Position numbers and translations under genes: made by a program. From Eubacterium_G segne (GTDB lineage Bacteria; Bacillota; Clostridia; Lachnospirales; Lachnospiraceae), in assembly GCF_014287775.1 (NCBI RefSeq), contig NZ_JACOOZ010000007.1:130105-194104 (forward strand): a DNA stretch of 64,000 bases, written 5' to 3'. The notes beneath the pieces are model-generated. The model was not told where the DNA came from. It made no database searches and worked only from the letters and a program-made list of their open reading frames with translations. This document shows positions 26,737 through 35,050 of this stretch, piece after piece (positions within the stretch are counted from its first letter, which is position 1; each line of letters opens with the position of its first letter).

Positions 26737-26840
26737 TTACTTCTCCTTTTCTTTGTTTTAAATGCTTTAACTATAGTATCTTACAAATATTTATTTTCTA
26801 CTTGTGAGAATTTATTTTTCTTTAAACCTTATTTTTATAA

Positions 26841-26868
26841 AAGAAAAAGTCCACTAAACAGTGGACTT
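26841..26868 (-). terminator. Riboswitch-controlled terminator before metK
   Basis: AAGTCCACT and AGTGGACTT (26847-26868) form a 9-bp stem with a 4-nt loop, followed on the minus strand by TTTTTC. It lies directly downstream of the SAM-I aptamer, in the position of the expression platform. Confidence 0.85.
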
Positions 26869-26887
26869 GAATTCAAGGTATCAAATC

Positions 26888-26993
26888 CTCTTATTGATCA
26901 AACTTGTGTCTGCTCAGGTTGGCACCTTCCTGACAAATGTCGGGGTTGCCGTGGCTTCTTCGGTCCTTGTACCTCCACCACTCTGAATAAGAG
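26888..26993 (-). ncRNA. SAM-I (S-box) riboswitch aptamer
   Basis: Read on the minus strand, the region shows the P1 closing strands CTCTTATTCAGAG and GATCAATAAGAG. Between them lie the conserved GTGGAGG, the GCCACGGCAACC block and the AAGGTGCCAACCTGAGCAG block. Binding of SAM stabilises P1 and lets the downstream terminator form, lowering metK expression. Confidence 0.95.
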
Positions 26994-27015
26994 AAAATAT
27001 TTATTTGCAATGGTT

Positions 27016-27044
27016 ATATTACTATTATAGCATACATATGTCAA
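27016..27044 (-). promoter_or_regulatory. Sigma-A promoter of the metK leader
   Basis: TTGACA (27044-27039), a 17-nt spacer and TAATAT (27021-27016) sit about 25 nt before the SAM-I aptamer. The -35 is a perfect consensus. Confidence 0.75.
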
Positions 27045-27063
27045 GGAATAAATCCCAAAAACA

Positions 27064-29055
27064 TTAATCTCTGCTGTTTCTAAACTGTACCGGTGTCATT
27101 CCGTACTTTTTCTTAAAAAGGCGGTTAAAATGTTCAACATTCTGGTATCCTACCTTTTCTGCAATAGATTCAACAGTCATGTTTCCCCCCTTTAAAAGAG
27201 TTCTTGCCTTTTTCATTCTGACATTTTTAACTAACTCTCCAAAGGTCTTTCCTGACTTATCCTTAATGTACTTTGATAAATAAGGTTTTGAAAGATGGAA
27301 CTGATCTGCTAATTCATCTAAAGAAACCGTTAAATAATTTGTATTAATATAATTAATTATTTCAGTCAGTCTCTCGTCCTGGCAGTCTTTTTCACCTAAT
27401 TCCTTAATAACCTGATTTACGGCTACTGTTAATGCATGGATTGATGATTTAATAATATCCTCGTCTAATCCTACGCCCCAATGCATAGCTCCGTTATAGC
27501 TTATTCCCACATAAGAAACAGCCTTTGAAGAAGAACCTCTTGATAATGAATGTTCCTCGTATACTGAAAGTTCGTAGCTAATATTAAAATACTGCTTAAA
27601 TGCATTACTTACAGCATCTAATCTACCGTTACCTGTACTCTTAACAATTCTTACCCCGTCATTTTGTGCAATGGTAACTTCTGCCATAATGCCGTTTTTC
27701 TGCTGGAAATGTACTTCCGGAACAGAGAATGCTCCCACATCATTTATGTATTTATCTTCAAATATCTGATATACCCAGTCAGGTGATAATTCCTTATGCT
27801 CCTTATCTGAAACATGCTTAACTGTATATCCCACTTCTTCCTTCATCTTATCCGGCAAATCCAGTCCGAAGTTCTGCTTCAAAATGTAACTTACGCCACC
27901 TTTTCCTGACTGGCTGTTAATTCTAATAACATCAGAATCATATGTTCTTCCAATATCTACAGGATCAATAGGAATATATGGAACAGTCCACTCATCAGTT
28001 TTGCCTGCTGCCCTACATGCCATACCCTTGGCAATGGCATCCTGATGTGAACCTGAAAAAGCAGTAAATACTAAATCTCCTGCGTATGGCTGACGTGGAC
28101 CTACCTTCATTCTTGTAAGTCTCTCGTAAACCTTGCTTATTTCATTTAAATTGCTAAAGTCAAGCTTTGGATCAACACCATGAGATAACATATTCATGGC
28201 AAGAGTAACTATATCAACATTACCTGTTCTCTCACCGTTTCCAAACAATGTACCTTCAATTCTATCTGCTCCTGCTAATACACTAAGTTCAGCTGTTGCC
28301 ACACCGCAACCTCTGTCGTTATGTGGATGAACTGATATTGTTACTGCATCACGATATTTTAAATTCTTATGCATATATTCAATCTGGGTTGCAAATACAT
28401 GCGGCATTGCATTTTCCACTGTAGACGGAAGATTAATAATAACCTTGTTATCCTTTGTTGGTTTCCACACATCTAATACTGCATTACATACGTCTAATGC
28501 ATAATCCATTTCTGTTCCTGAGAAACTTTCAGGGCTATATTCAAATGAGAAGTTGCCGTCTACTTCCTTTGCTAATTCATCAAGAAGCTTTGCACCATCT
28601 ACGGCGATTTTCATTATTTCTTCCTTGCTCTTTTTGAAAACCTGTTCACGCTGTGCCACTGATGTGGAATTGTACAAATGAATAACTGCGTGCTTTGCAC
28701 CCTTTACAGCTTCAAAAGTTTTCTTAATAATATGCTCTCTTGCCTGAGTTAAAACCTGAACTGTAACATCATCCGGTATCATGTTTCTTTCAATCAGGGC
28801 ACGCATGAAATTGTACTCTGTTTCTGAAGCAGCCGGGAATCCCACTTCTATTTCCTTAAATCCGATATCCACAAGCATCTGGAAGAACTCCAGTTTTTCT
28901 TCGAGACTCATAGGCTCAATTAAAGCCTGATTTCCATCTCTAAGGTCAACACTACACCATATAGGTGCCTTTTCAATGTACTCCTTCTTTACCCAGTCTG
29001 TAGTTACTACAGGTGGCATAAAATACTGTCTCTTATACTTCTTGTAGTTCATCAT
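27064..29055 (-). CDS. leuA: 2-isopropylmalate synthase fused to AraC-type DNA-binding domain
   Basis: The 663-residue protein starts as a complete alpha-isopropylmalate synthase, the first committed step of leucine synthesis. Seen are the catalytic barrel with CSVDLRDGNQALIEPMS near residue 34, the VSVHPHNDRGCGVATAE metal-site block and the GNGERTGNVDIV block. The LeuA regulatory dimer domain follows at about 430-555. It then continues without a break into about 100 residues with two helix-turn-helices (SLDELADQFHLSKPYLSKYI and SIAEKVGYQNVEHFNRLFKK), a full AraC/XylS domain. Ordinary LeuA ends before this. A T-box precedes the gene. The fusion suggests an enzyme that also binds DNA, perhaps in a leucine-dependent way. 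Confidence 0.9.
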   Translation of the reverse strand: MMNYKKYKRQYFMPPVVTTDWVKKEYIEKAPIWCSVDLRDGNQALIEPMSLEEKLEFFQMLVDIGFKEIEVGFPAASETEYNFMRALIERNMIPDDVTVQVLTQAREHIIKKTFEAVKGAKHAVIHLYNSTSVAQREQVFKKSKEEIMKIAVDGAKLLDELAKEVDGNFSFEYSPESFSGTEMDYALDVCNAVLDVWKPTKDNKVIINLPSTVENAMPHVFATQIEYMHKNLKYRDAVTISVHPHNDRGCGVATAELSVLAGADRIEGTLFGNGERTGNVDIVTLAMNMLSHGVDPKLDFSNLNEISKVYERLTRMKVGPRQPYAGDLVFTAFSGSHQDAIAKGMACRAAGKTDEWTVPYIPIDPVDIGRTYDSDVIRINSQSGKGGVSYILKQNFGLDLPDKMKEEVGYTVKHVSDKEHKELSPDWVYQIFEDKYINDVGAFSVPEVHFQQKNGIMAEVTIAQNDGVRIVKSTGNGRLDAVSNAFKQYFNISYELSVYEEHSLSRGSSSKAVSYVGISYNGAMHWGVGLDEDIIKSSIHALTVAVNQVIKELGEKDCQDERLTEIINYINTNYLTVSLDELADQFHLSKPYLSKYIKDKSGKTFGELVKNVRMKKARTLLKGGNMTVESIAEKVGYQNVEHFNRLFKKKYGMTPVQFRNSRD

Positions 29056-29120
29056 GATAATTATCTCCTTTAATCTTGTTTTAAAAAATATCTATATAAA
29101 AGTTTCCAACTTTTAATGCA

Positions 29121-29158
29121 AAAAAATATCCCTGTGCTCCATCTGTAGGAAGCACAGA
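29121..29158 (-). terminator. T-box terminator before leuA
   Basis: CTGTGCT (29132-29138) pairs with AGCACAG (29151-29157), extended by CC/GG, and is followed on the minus strand by a T-rich run. The 5' arm overlaps the sequence after the T-box bulge, as needed for the antiterminator switch. Confidence 0.8.
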
Positions 29159-29385
29159 GACGTAAGCTTTACTTGCGCGGTACCACTCTGTTTCATGTAA
29201 TAAATACACACTCTCATAGGATGCATTCACATCCCTTCCTTTTAACGGTGGATTTCCGTCCTGACCTACTTGATGTTTTCAGCCGGAAGCTCCGGGGCGA
29301 GTTCATTAACCTGCATCTGATGTCTCGCACCTTCCGACATCTCTCTTGGTACAGCTCATTAATTACTATTCCTCTTCATAGCCTT
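29121..29385 (-). ncRNA. T-box leader, leucine (CUC specifier), for leuA
   Basis: The minus strand carries AGAGTGGTACCGCG (T-box bulge, complement at 29176-29187) followed by a terminator. Upstream is a stem I region with AGAGATGTCGG and the specifier loop AATGAACTCGCC. The CTC triplet at 29299-29301 in the GAACTC context is the expected leucine specifier. Uncharged tRNA-Leu would pair with both sites and allow readthrough into leuA. The 5' boundary is approximate. The 417-bp gap holds this leader and no gene. Confidence 0.9.
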
Positions 29386-29472
29386 TGCAATATTTTTAGG
29401 ATGAACATATATTAACATATGCCTTTTCCTTTGTGTAGTGACAATATTAATCAGTTTTATTGATTTTTTTTA

Positions 29473-30765
29473 TCATCCTACTTTTAATTTAAACTTCTGT
29501 TCTTCCCTTTCAGAATCTACTTTTGCGATAGTTGCTCCAAGTCCTGACAACTTTTCATCGAATCTTTCGTATCCTCTCTTAATGTATACAATATCATCTA
29601 CCGTAGTAAATCCCTCAGCTGCAAGACCCGCAATAACCAATGCTGCTCCTGCCCTAAGATCAGTTGCCTTTACTTTAGCACCCTGAATACTTCCAACTCC
29701 GGTAATAATGGCTGTTCTGCCTTCTACCTTAGTTATGGCACCCATTCTGTTTAATTCTGCTACATACTTAAATCTGTTTTCAAAGATACTTTCCGTAACG
29801 GTACTTACCCCATTAGCCATAGTAAGCACTGCTGCCATCTGTGGCTGCATATCTGTAGGGAATCCGGGATAAGGAAGTGTCTTTATGTTCGCACATCTGA
29901 TAAAATCACCGGCTTTAACCTTAACTGAATCATCATATTCTATAATTGTGCATCCCATTTCCATTAATTTAGATGAAATACACTCTAAATGCTTAGGAAT
30001 AACATTCTTAATTAAAATCTCTCCACCTGTTGCAGCTGCCGCACACATAAATGTGCCTGCTTCAATCTGGTCCGGAATGGTAGAATACACTGTTCCGTGC
30101 AATTTCTCAACTCCGTTAATTCTAATCTTGTCAGTTCCTGCACCTCTAATGTCGGCACCCATGCTGTTTAACATATTAGCCACGTCAACAATATGCGGTT
30201 CCTTTGCCGCATTTTCTATAATAGTCTTACCTTCTGCCATAACAGCTGCCAAAATTATGTTAATGGTAGCTCCAACTGAAGAAACATCAAAGAAAATATT
30301 GTTTCCTCTTAATACATCTGCATGTGCATTAAGCATTCCGTGATCCTGGATAACTGTAGCTCCTAATGCCCTGAATCCCTTAAGATGCTGGTCAATAGGT
30401 CTCTCTCCTATAACACAGCCTCCCGGAAGAGCCACCTCTGCCTTTCCAAACTTTCCAAGAAGGGCACCAAGAAGATAATAAGAAGCTCTTATTTTTCTCA
30501 TCTGTTCTTCTTCCACAATACAGGAATTAATGGTTCCACCATTTATAATTACACAATGTCTGTCAACTCTGTTTATCTTTGCCCCAATTGTTTCTATTGC
30601 ATCTATTAACTGATTGATGTCACTGACATCAGGAATATTTTCTAAAGTTACATCTTCATCGGTCATAATTGCTGCTGCAATCAAAGCCAATGCTGCATTT
30701 TTCGCCCCGCTTATATCAACTTCACCATAAAGTGGTGTTCCACCTTTAATAATATATTTTTCCAT
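29473..30765 (-). CDS. murA: UDP-N-acetylglucosamine 1-carboxyvinyltransferase
   Basis: MurA performs the first committed peptidoglycan step, transferring enolpyruvate to UDP-GlcNAc. The 430-residue protein has the N-terminal ISGAKNAALALIAAA block with the catalytic-side Lys. It has the LPGGCVIGERPIDQHL loop near residue 113 carrying the Cys that fosfomycin attacks, and the PGFPTDMQPQMAA block near residue 296. GAGGTG precedes the ATG. A clear promoter (30885-30912) lies upstream, so it can be transcribed independently of the M23 gene. Confidence 0.96.
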   Translation of the reverse strand: MEKYIIKGGTPLYGEVDISGAKNAALALIAAAIMTDEDVTLENIPDVSDINQLIDAIETIGAKINRVDRHCVIINGGTINSCIVEEEQMRKIRASYYLLGALLGKFGKAEVALPGGCVIGERPIDQHLKGFRALGATVIQDHGMLNAHADVLRGNNIFFDVSSVGATINIILAAVMAEGKTIIENAAKEPHIVDVANMLNSMGADIRGAGTDKIRINGVEKLHGTVYSTIPDQIEAGTFMCAAAATGGEILIKNVIPKHLECISSKLMEMGCTIIEYDDSVKVKAGDFIRCANIKTLPYPGFPTDMQPQMAAVLTMANGVSTVTESIFENRFKYVAELNRMGAITKVEGRTAIITGVGSIQGAKVKATDLRAGAALVIAGLAAEGFTTVDDIVYIKRGYERFDEKLSGLGATIAKVDSEREEQKFKLKVG

Positions 30766-30884
30766 TATTCACCTCGGGTTTTATGTAAACTCCAAAAATT
30801 TACTCAAATAAATAACAGTGTGCCTTAATTCTTGTCAAAATCTGCTTTTTTCACCTATTGATATTTTTATGCACACTTTCATAT

Positions 30885-30912
30885 ATTATAACACAATCTC
30901 CTACTTTGTAAA
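30885..30912 (-). promoter_or_regulatory. Sigma-A promoter of murA
   Basis: TTTACA (30912-30907), a 16-nt spacer and a perfect TATAAT (30890-30885) lie about 120 nt before the murA ATG. Confidence 0.7.
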
Positions 30913-30961
30913 CAGCTAAAGGCTTTTTATAATTTTAGAATATGCACTAAGCGGGTAAAAG

Positions 30962-31585
30962 TTACCCACCGTTTCCGGACTTTACATAATTAACGGGATT
31001 AACTTTTTTTCCATTAATTATTACTTCAAAATGAAGATGAGGACCGGTACTGTCTCCTGTATTTCCACTTAATCCTATTACCTGTCCCCTTGAAACCTTC
31101 TGCCCCTTTTCCACATTTAATTCCGACATATGAGCATATCTGGTTTCCACAAAATTTCCGTGATTAATTAAAACGTTGTAACCATAGCTTTCACTATAAT
31201 ACGCTAAGGTTACCCTTCCTTCCTTTGCCGCTTTTACCTTTGTTCCCACACATACTCCCCAGTCATGTCCTAAATGCCTTGAGCTTCTTGATATTGTATC
31301 CCCAAACTTTGAGGTGGTAATTCCTCCATTTACAGGCATAATAAAAGAAGCCTCAGAACTTTTTGCCTTTTTCTTAATGGTTTTCTTTTTAGTTACAACT
31401 TTTTTTGCCATTTCAGCCTTATCTTTAGCTTCTTTTATTTTTATATTTTGCCCGGCAATGAAACTATAAGCATGTATTTCCATTGCCATCTGGGAAAAAA
31501 TAATAACTATCATCATTTGTAAGGCAAGAGCTGATACAGCCCAAAACCATCTCTTCTGATTAAATAGATTATTAATAATTTTAAT
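30962..31585 (-). CDS. Membrane-anchored M23 (LytM) peptidase-like protein
   Basis: The C-terminal M23 domain has HLGHD (HxxxD) near residue 107 and HLHFE (HxH) near residue 186, plus GLSGNTGDSTGPHLHFEV, so zinc ligands look intact. A Lys-rich linker joins it to an N-terminal hydrophobic helix. The first ATG in frame (31516) has no ribosome site and cuts the helix in half. The frame is open back to ATT 31585, which sits exactly 9 nt after GGAGG and overlaps the aroK stop. That start restores a full RWFWAVSALALQMMIVIIF anchor (207 residues), and I use it. Size and layout recall SpoIIQ-type proteins, but this is not proven. Confidence 0.75.
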   Translation of the reverse strand: MKIINNLFNQKRWFWAVSALALQMMIVIIFSQMAMEIHAYSFIAGQNIKIKEAKDKAEMAKKVVTKKKTIKKKAKSSEASFIMPVNGGITTSKFGDTISRSSRHLGHDWGVCVGTKVKAAKEGRVTLAYYSESYGYNVLINHGNFVETRYAHMSELNVEKGQKVSRGQVIGLSGNTGDSTGPHLHFEVIINGKKVNPVNYVKSGNGG

Positions 31586-32099
31586 TTTTCATTTCCTCCA
31601 ATTTTTCAACAATTTTGTTCACAGTTTTCTGTATTGTACTGTGGTGCTCATTTACTATTATATCCGCATATTTTTCATATAACGGTGTTCTTTCATTATA
31701 TAAATCCTTAAGAGTCTGTCCTTCCTTTAAAACCACCCCACGTTTTTTAAGACTTCCCAGTCTCTTTGACAACTCATTAAGTTCTAATTCCAGATACACA
31801 ATGGTTCCAATTTTTGCAAAATGCTCCATTGCCTCCTGACCGTAAACTGCACTTCCTCCGGTAGCTATTATCGCCTTTGTTGTGTTAAGGGATTTATTTA
31901 CGTCATTTTCAATCTCCTTAAATTTCTCTGTACCTTCTTCAGCAATAATATCCTTAAGGAGGCGTCCTGTTTTCTCCTGAATAACTAAATCAGAATCAAT
32001 AAAGCTATAGCCTAATACCTTTGCCAGCACTACTCCTACAGTGCTTTTTCCAACTCCCGGCATACCTATCAATATAATGTTATCGCTGCTTTTGCTCAT
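31581..32099 (-). CDS. aroK: Shikimate kinase
   Basis: The 172-residue enzyme phosphorylates shikimate in aromatic amino acid synthesis. Walker A GMPGVGKSTVG near residue 12, the DSDLVIQEKTG shikimate-binding block near residue 35 and the IATGGSAVY motif near residue 79 are intact. The LID region contains KRGVVLKEG with fewer arginines than some homologs. AGGAGG precedes the ATG. Its last codons carry the ribosome site of the M23 gene. Confidence 0.93.
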   Translation of the reverse strand: MSKSSDNIILIGMPGVGKSTVGVVLAKVLGYSFIDSDLVIQEKTGRLLKDIIAEEGTEKFKEIENDVNKSLNTTKAIIATGGSAVYGQEAMEHFAKIGTIVYLELELNELSKRLGSLKKRGVVLKEGQTLKDLYNERTPLYEKYADIIVNEHHSTIQKTVNKIVEKLEEMKN

Positions 32100-32119
32100 A
32101 ATTTTCAGCCTCCTGATTC

Positions 32120-32695
32120 TTATTTTCTCTTTTTGTTTTTTCTCACTGAGAATCCAAATCTTCCCAGTTTTTTTCCTACTCCGTAATACTGTCCGTGGGA
32201 ATAAACCAGCGGTGCTGCCATTGCCAAATCAAACTTTCCTTTAGAATCCATATATTTTTCATCAGCATGAACGCATAAAACCTTTGCCAAAAACATGTCG
32301 TGAGTTCCCAGATGTGTAATTTCAAGAACCTCACATTCAATGTTTACCGGACTTTCCTTTATAAGAGGTGCCGCAACATATTTTGCCTCCTCCTTTGTAA
32401 GATTCATTGCCTTAAACTTGTCCTCGTCTCTCCCTGACTTTACGCCACAGTAATCTGTAGCCTTGGCAAGTTCCTCTGTAGTAAGATTTATAACAAACTG
32501 ACCTGTGTGTTTTATCATATCATAAGAATGCCTTGAAGGTCTTACTGAAATGTACACCATAGCAGGATCCGAACTTACCGTGCCTGTCCATGCTACTGTA
32601 AATACATTATCATTTCCTTCTCCGTCTGTAGCAGTAACTAAAACAGCCGGCAGGGGATACAACATATTTCCCGGTTTCCAAATATCTTTTGCCAT
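32120..32695 (-). CDS. Flavin reductase-like FMN-binding protein
   Basis: The 191-residue protein matches the flavin-reductase-like split-barrel fold. Seen are PLPAVLVTATDGEG at the start, the FTVAWTGTVSSDPAMVYISV block near residue 32 and the TGQFVINLTTEELAKA block near residue 64 that binds FMN. The physiological substrate cannot be told. The C-terminus is strongly basic (RKNKKRK). It has AAGGAG before the ATG and lies 20 bp upstream of aroK, likely in the same transcript. Confidence 0.85.
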   Translation of the reverse strand: MAKDIWKPGNMLYPLPAVLVTATDGEGNDNVFTVAWTGTVSSDPAMVYISVRPSRHSYDMIKHTGQFVINLTTEELAKATDYCGVKSGRDEDKFKAMNLTKEEAKYVAAPLIKESPVNIECEVLEITHLGTHDMFLAKVLCVHADEKYMDSKGKFDLAMAAPLVYSHGQYYGVGKKLGRFGFSVRKNKKRK

Positions 32696-32708
32696 GTAAT
32701 TATCTCCT

Positions 32709-33845
32709 TTATTCCTTCTTAGTATTTTTGTTTAATAACTTTATATCCGTAAGTGAAATATCATCACCCTTTAAGGTATAGTTTAAAGTCATTTCACTTT
32801 TACATTTTCCGGATAGGGTATACACATAACTATTATACAATGTGGTCTTTGTAGATGCCATATAATTATAGCTATAAGTATATTTTAAAGTATAAACCTT
32901 TGTTTTGTCATTATACGTTATGGTATTCTTTAAATTATTTATATTAAAGTCAGATACCTTATAGTCTTCTATATTTTTAGTATCCGGCGGATATATTATA
33001 TCCTGTGTCTTAGTAACAAGGTCCTTGACCTTACTTTTCAGCTTTTTATTATTAGGAAAGCATTTTATAAGGTTTGGATAGGATGGTTTTTTATCCCTTG
33101 CCGCCTTATAAAATAACTTAATGACTTTATCTCCTGACTGTTTTATTTTCCCGGAATATTCTTCACTGGCAGTGTAAGATTTTTTTGTCATATCAAGCGT
33201 TGTATCAGGTTTCTTTAAATCCACCTGACTGTTTACTGCATAATATTTGTTTGTAGCCACTACCTTGTAATCTCCCAAAAGAATACCCTTAAATTTATAA
33301 GTCAATTTACCATCCTTTTCTTCTACGGAAGCATTATCCTTTGTAATGGTTTTCCCGTTAATTTTTAATTGATTTCCACTGTTAATAACTACAGTAAAAT
33401 TTTTTACAATCATGCTGTCGCAATTAACAGAGTATTCCGGTATAATATTCATTCCCTTTCTTATTTCATCAACATATATTTCAAAATATCTGTTTTCTTT
33501 TTTTGAGTCATCTATACATTTTACCCTGACTAACTTTTGTCCGTTCTTTTTCTCCGGGTCTAATATTTCGTAAGAATCAATTGTATACTGTAAGCGCATT
33601 TGCTTCATGGCTTCGATATATGTTTCTTTATTTATGTAAACCTCTTTTTCCTTTGTAAGGTAATCATACATTTTATTAAAATCACTGCTTACAAACGCTC
33701 TGAAATATCCTGCGGCAACATCTGTGGGATCTGACTCATGGTTTATATATGCCATTCCTGCTCCAATTCCCATGCAAACTGCTATAAATATTAATATGAA
33801 AAAAAGAGATACTACTCTTTCCCTTATTATCGATTTCTTCTTCAT
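32709..33845 (-). CDS. Membrane-anchored TcaA-like protein with NTF2-like domain
   Basis: The 378-residue protein has a short basic N-terminus, one membrane helix (about residues 11-32) and a large extracellular part. Residues about 40-130 look NTF2-like (AAGYFRAFVSSDFNKMYDYL). Residues about 145-225 resemble the second domain of TcaA/YvbJ proteins (KINGKTITKD, GILLGDYKVVA). The rest is Lys- and Tyr-rich with no recognised motif. TcaA proteins influence cell-envelope stress responses; a role here is only a guess. GGAG precedes the ATG. It is divergent from the sigma-like gene. Confidence 0.65.
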   Translation of the reverse strand: MKKKSIIRERVVSLFFILIFIAVCMGIGAGMAYINHESDPTDVAAGYFRAFVSSDFNKMYDYLTKEKEVYINKETYIEAMKQMRLQYTIDSYEILDPEKKNGQKLVRVKCIDDSKKENRYFEIYVDEIRKGMNIIPEYSVNCDSMIVKNFTVVINSGNQLKINGKTITKDNASVEEKDGKLTYKFKGILLGDYKVVATNKYYAVNSQVDLKKPDTTLDMTKKSYTASEEYSGKIKQSGDKVIKLFYKAARDKKPSYPNLIKCFPNNKKLKSKVKDLVTKTQDIIYPPDTKNIEDYKVSDFNINNLKNTITYNDKTKVYTLKYTYSYNYMASTKTTLYNSYVYTLSGKCKSEMTLNYTLKGDDISLTDIKLLNKNTKKE

Positions 33846-33948
33846 AAGTCTACTCCTGCATTAATGTCTGTTTTATATATACGTGTACTTAAATGTTACC
33901 CATTATCCTTGATTTTTGCAAGGCTTTTATGTATCATTAACATAACAT

Positions 33949-34902
33949 ATGAAAGGATTCAGTCGGATAAAAAGTTTTTCCGACTATTATATTGTTATGG
34001 ATAAAAAAGCACAATTTAACGAGGCTCTTACTTCTCTTGTGGATTACGCAGCTACAAAAGGTAACGAAATCACTCAGGAAGATGTTAAGGTCTTTTTCAA
34101 GGATTTAATTGATGACGAAAGTCAGTACGGTTTTATTAACGACTATTTAAGCCTTAATAAAATAAAGGTTTTAGGATTTACACCAACGTCTTTTTTTGAC
34201 ACATTAAATGAAGATACCACAGAAAGCATAGCGGAGGATTCCCCTAATGAAGGCATTCCTGAAAAAGTTTCAAATTTTAAGGAGTCCCAAGAGGAAATCG
34301 CTTTCGTCAATATGTATATGTCAGATATGGAAAACATTGAACCTTTGTCTGACACAGAAAAGGTTGAATTAATAAATCAGTTACTTTCAGGTAATGCCGA
34401 AGCTTCAAAACGTTTAGTTGAAGGTAGTCTTTCATTAGTAGCAGAACTTGCCGGTAATTTTCGTGGCAAAGGGGTCTCCTTTGGCGACCTTATTCAGGAA
34501 GGAAATATTGGCATGATGCTGGCGGTATCTGATTATAACAGTAATTGCGGTGACTTTAATGAATTTATTACAAACCGTGTTACTGATGCCATAAAAAATA
34601 CCATTAACGAACAGATTAATTCTGACCGCATAAGCCAGCATTTGGCTGACCAGCTTAATTTACTGGATAAAGTTACAAAGCAGTTAAGTGAAAAGCTTGG
34701 TCGTGTTCCTGAATTAGCTGAATTATCTGAAGCTATGGGTATTGACGAAGATGAGGTATCTCTTTTATTAAAAACATCCATTAACACTTTGTCAGTTAAT
34801 CAGGATACCAAAATTGCAGAGGATACTTCCCAAACCGGAAATACTTCAGATTTAAACGACAATGATAATAATCAACCTCTTACATGGAGACATAGTAAGT
34901 AG
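33949..34902 (+). CDS. Sigma-70-like protein lacking region 4
   Basis: The 317-residue protein has a region 1.1-like N-terminus (QFNEALTSLVDYAATKGNEI) and an acidic linker. A region 1.2/2-like core follows (SDTEKVELINQLLSGN through FGDLIQEGNIGMMLAVSDY), then a region 3-like segment (DKVTKQLSEKLGRVPELAEL). Region 2.4 is degenerate (EFITNRVTDAIKNTIN). No region 4 exists: the sequence ends in a short polar tail. It may bind RNA polymerase core without full promoter recognition. An alternative start at ATG 33997 fits region 1.1 better, and neither start has a strong ribosome site. A small hairpin (33961-33985) lies between the two candidates. Confidence 0.75.
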   Translation: MKGFSRIKSFSDYYIVMDKKAQFNEALTSLVDYAATKGNEITQEDVKVFFKDLIDDESQYGFINDYLSLNKIKVLGFTPTSFFDTLNEDTTESIAEDSPNEGIPEKVSNFKESQEEIAFVNMYMSDMENIEPLSDTEKVELINQLLSGNAEASKRLVEGSLSLVAELAGNFRGKGVSFGDLIQEGNIGMMLAVSDYNSNCGDFNEFITNRVTDAIKNTINEQINSDRISQHLADQLNLLDKVTKQLSEKLGRVPELAELSEAMGIDEDEVSLLLKTSINTLSVNQDTKIAEDTSQTGNTSDLNDNDNNQPLTWRHSK

Positions 34903-34930
34903 TTTTTTTAGCTTAATAAGGCATAAAAGA

Positions 34931-34973
34931 GGCTGCGGCTTTGACTTATCAGGTCAAGACCACAGCCCTTTTT
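34931..34973 (+). terminator. Terminator of the sigma-like gene
   Basis: GGCTGCGGCTTTGAC and GTCAAGACCACAGCC form a long stem (34931-34967), followed by CTTTTT. It lies 30 nt after the stop codon. Confidence 0.85.
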
Positions 34974-35050
34974 AATGAGATTAAGTAAAATATATATTTA
35001 AGAACAGAGTTCCAAAATATCTAACTGATATACAACTCTTTTCCTGTTTT

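Noticed and set aside
27064..27400. AraC domain as a separate gene joined to leuA by mistake
   Set aside because: The frame is continuous, with no stop, start or ribosome site at the junction, and the LeuA domain is complete before it. A fusion is the simplest reading.
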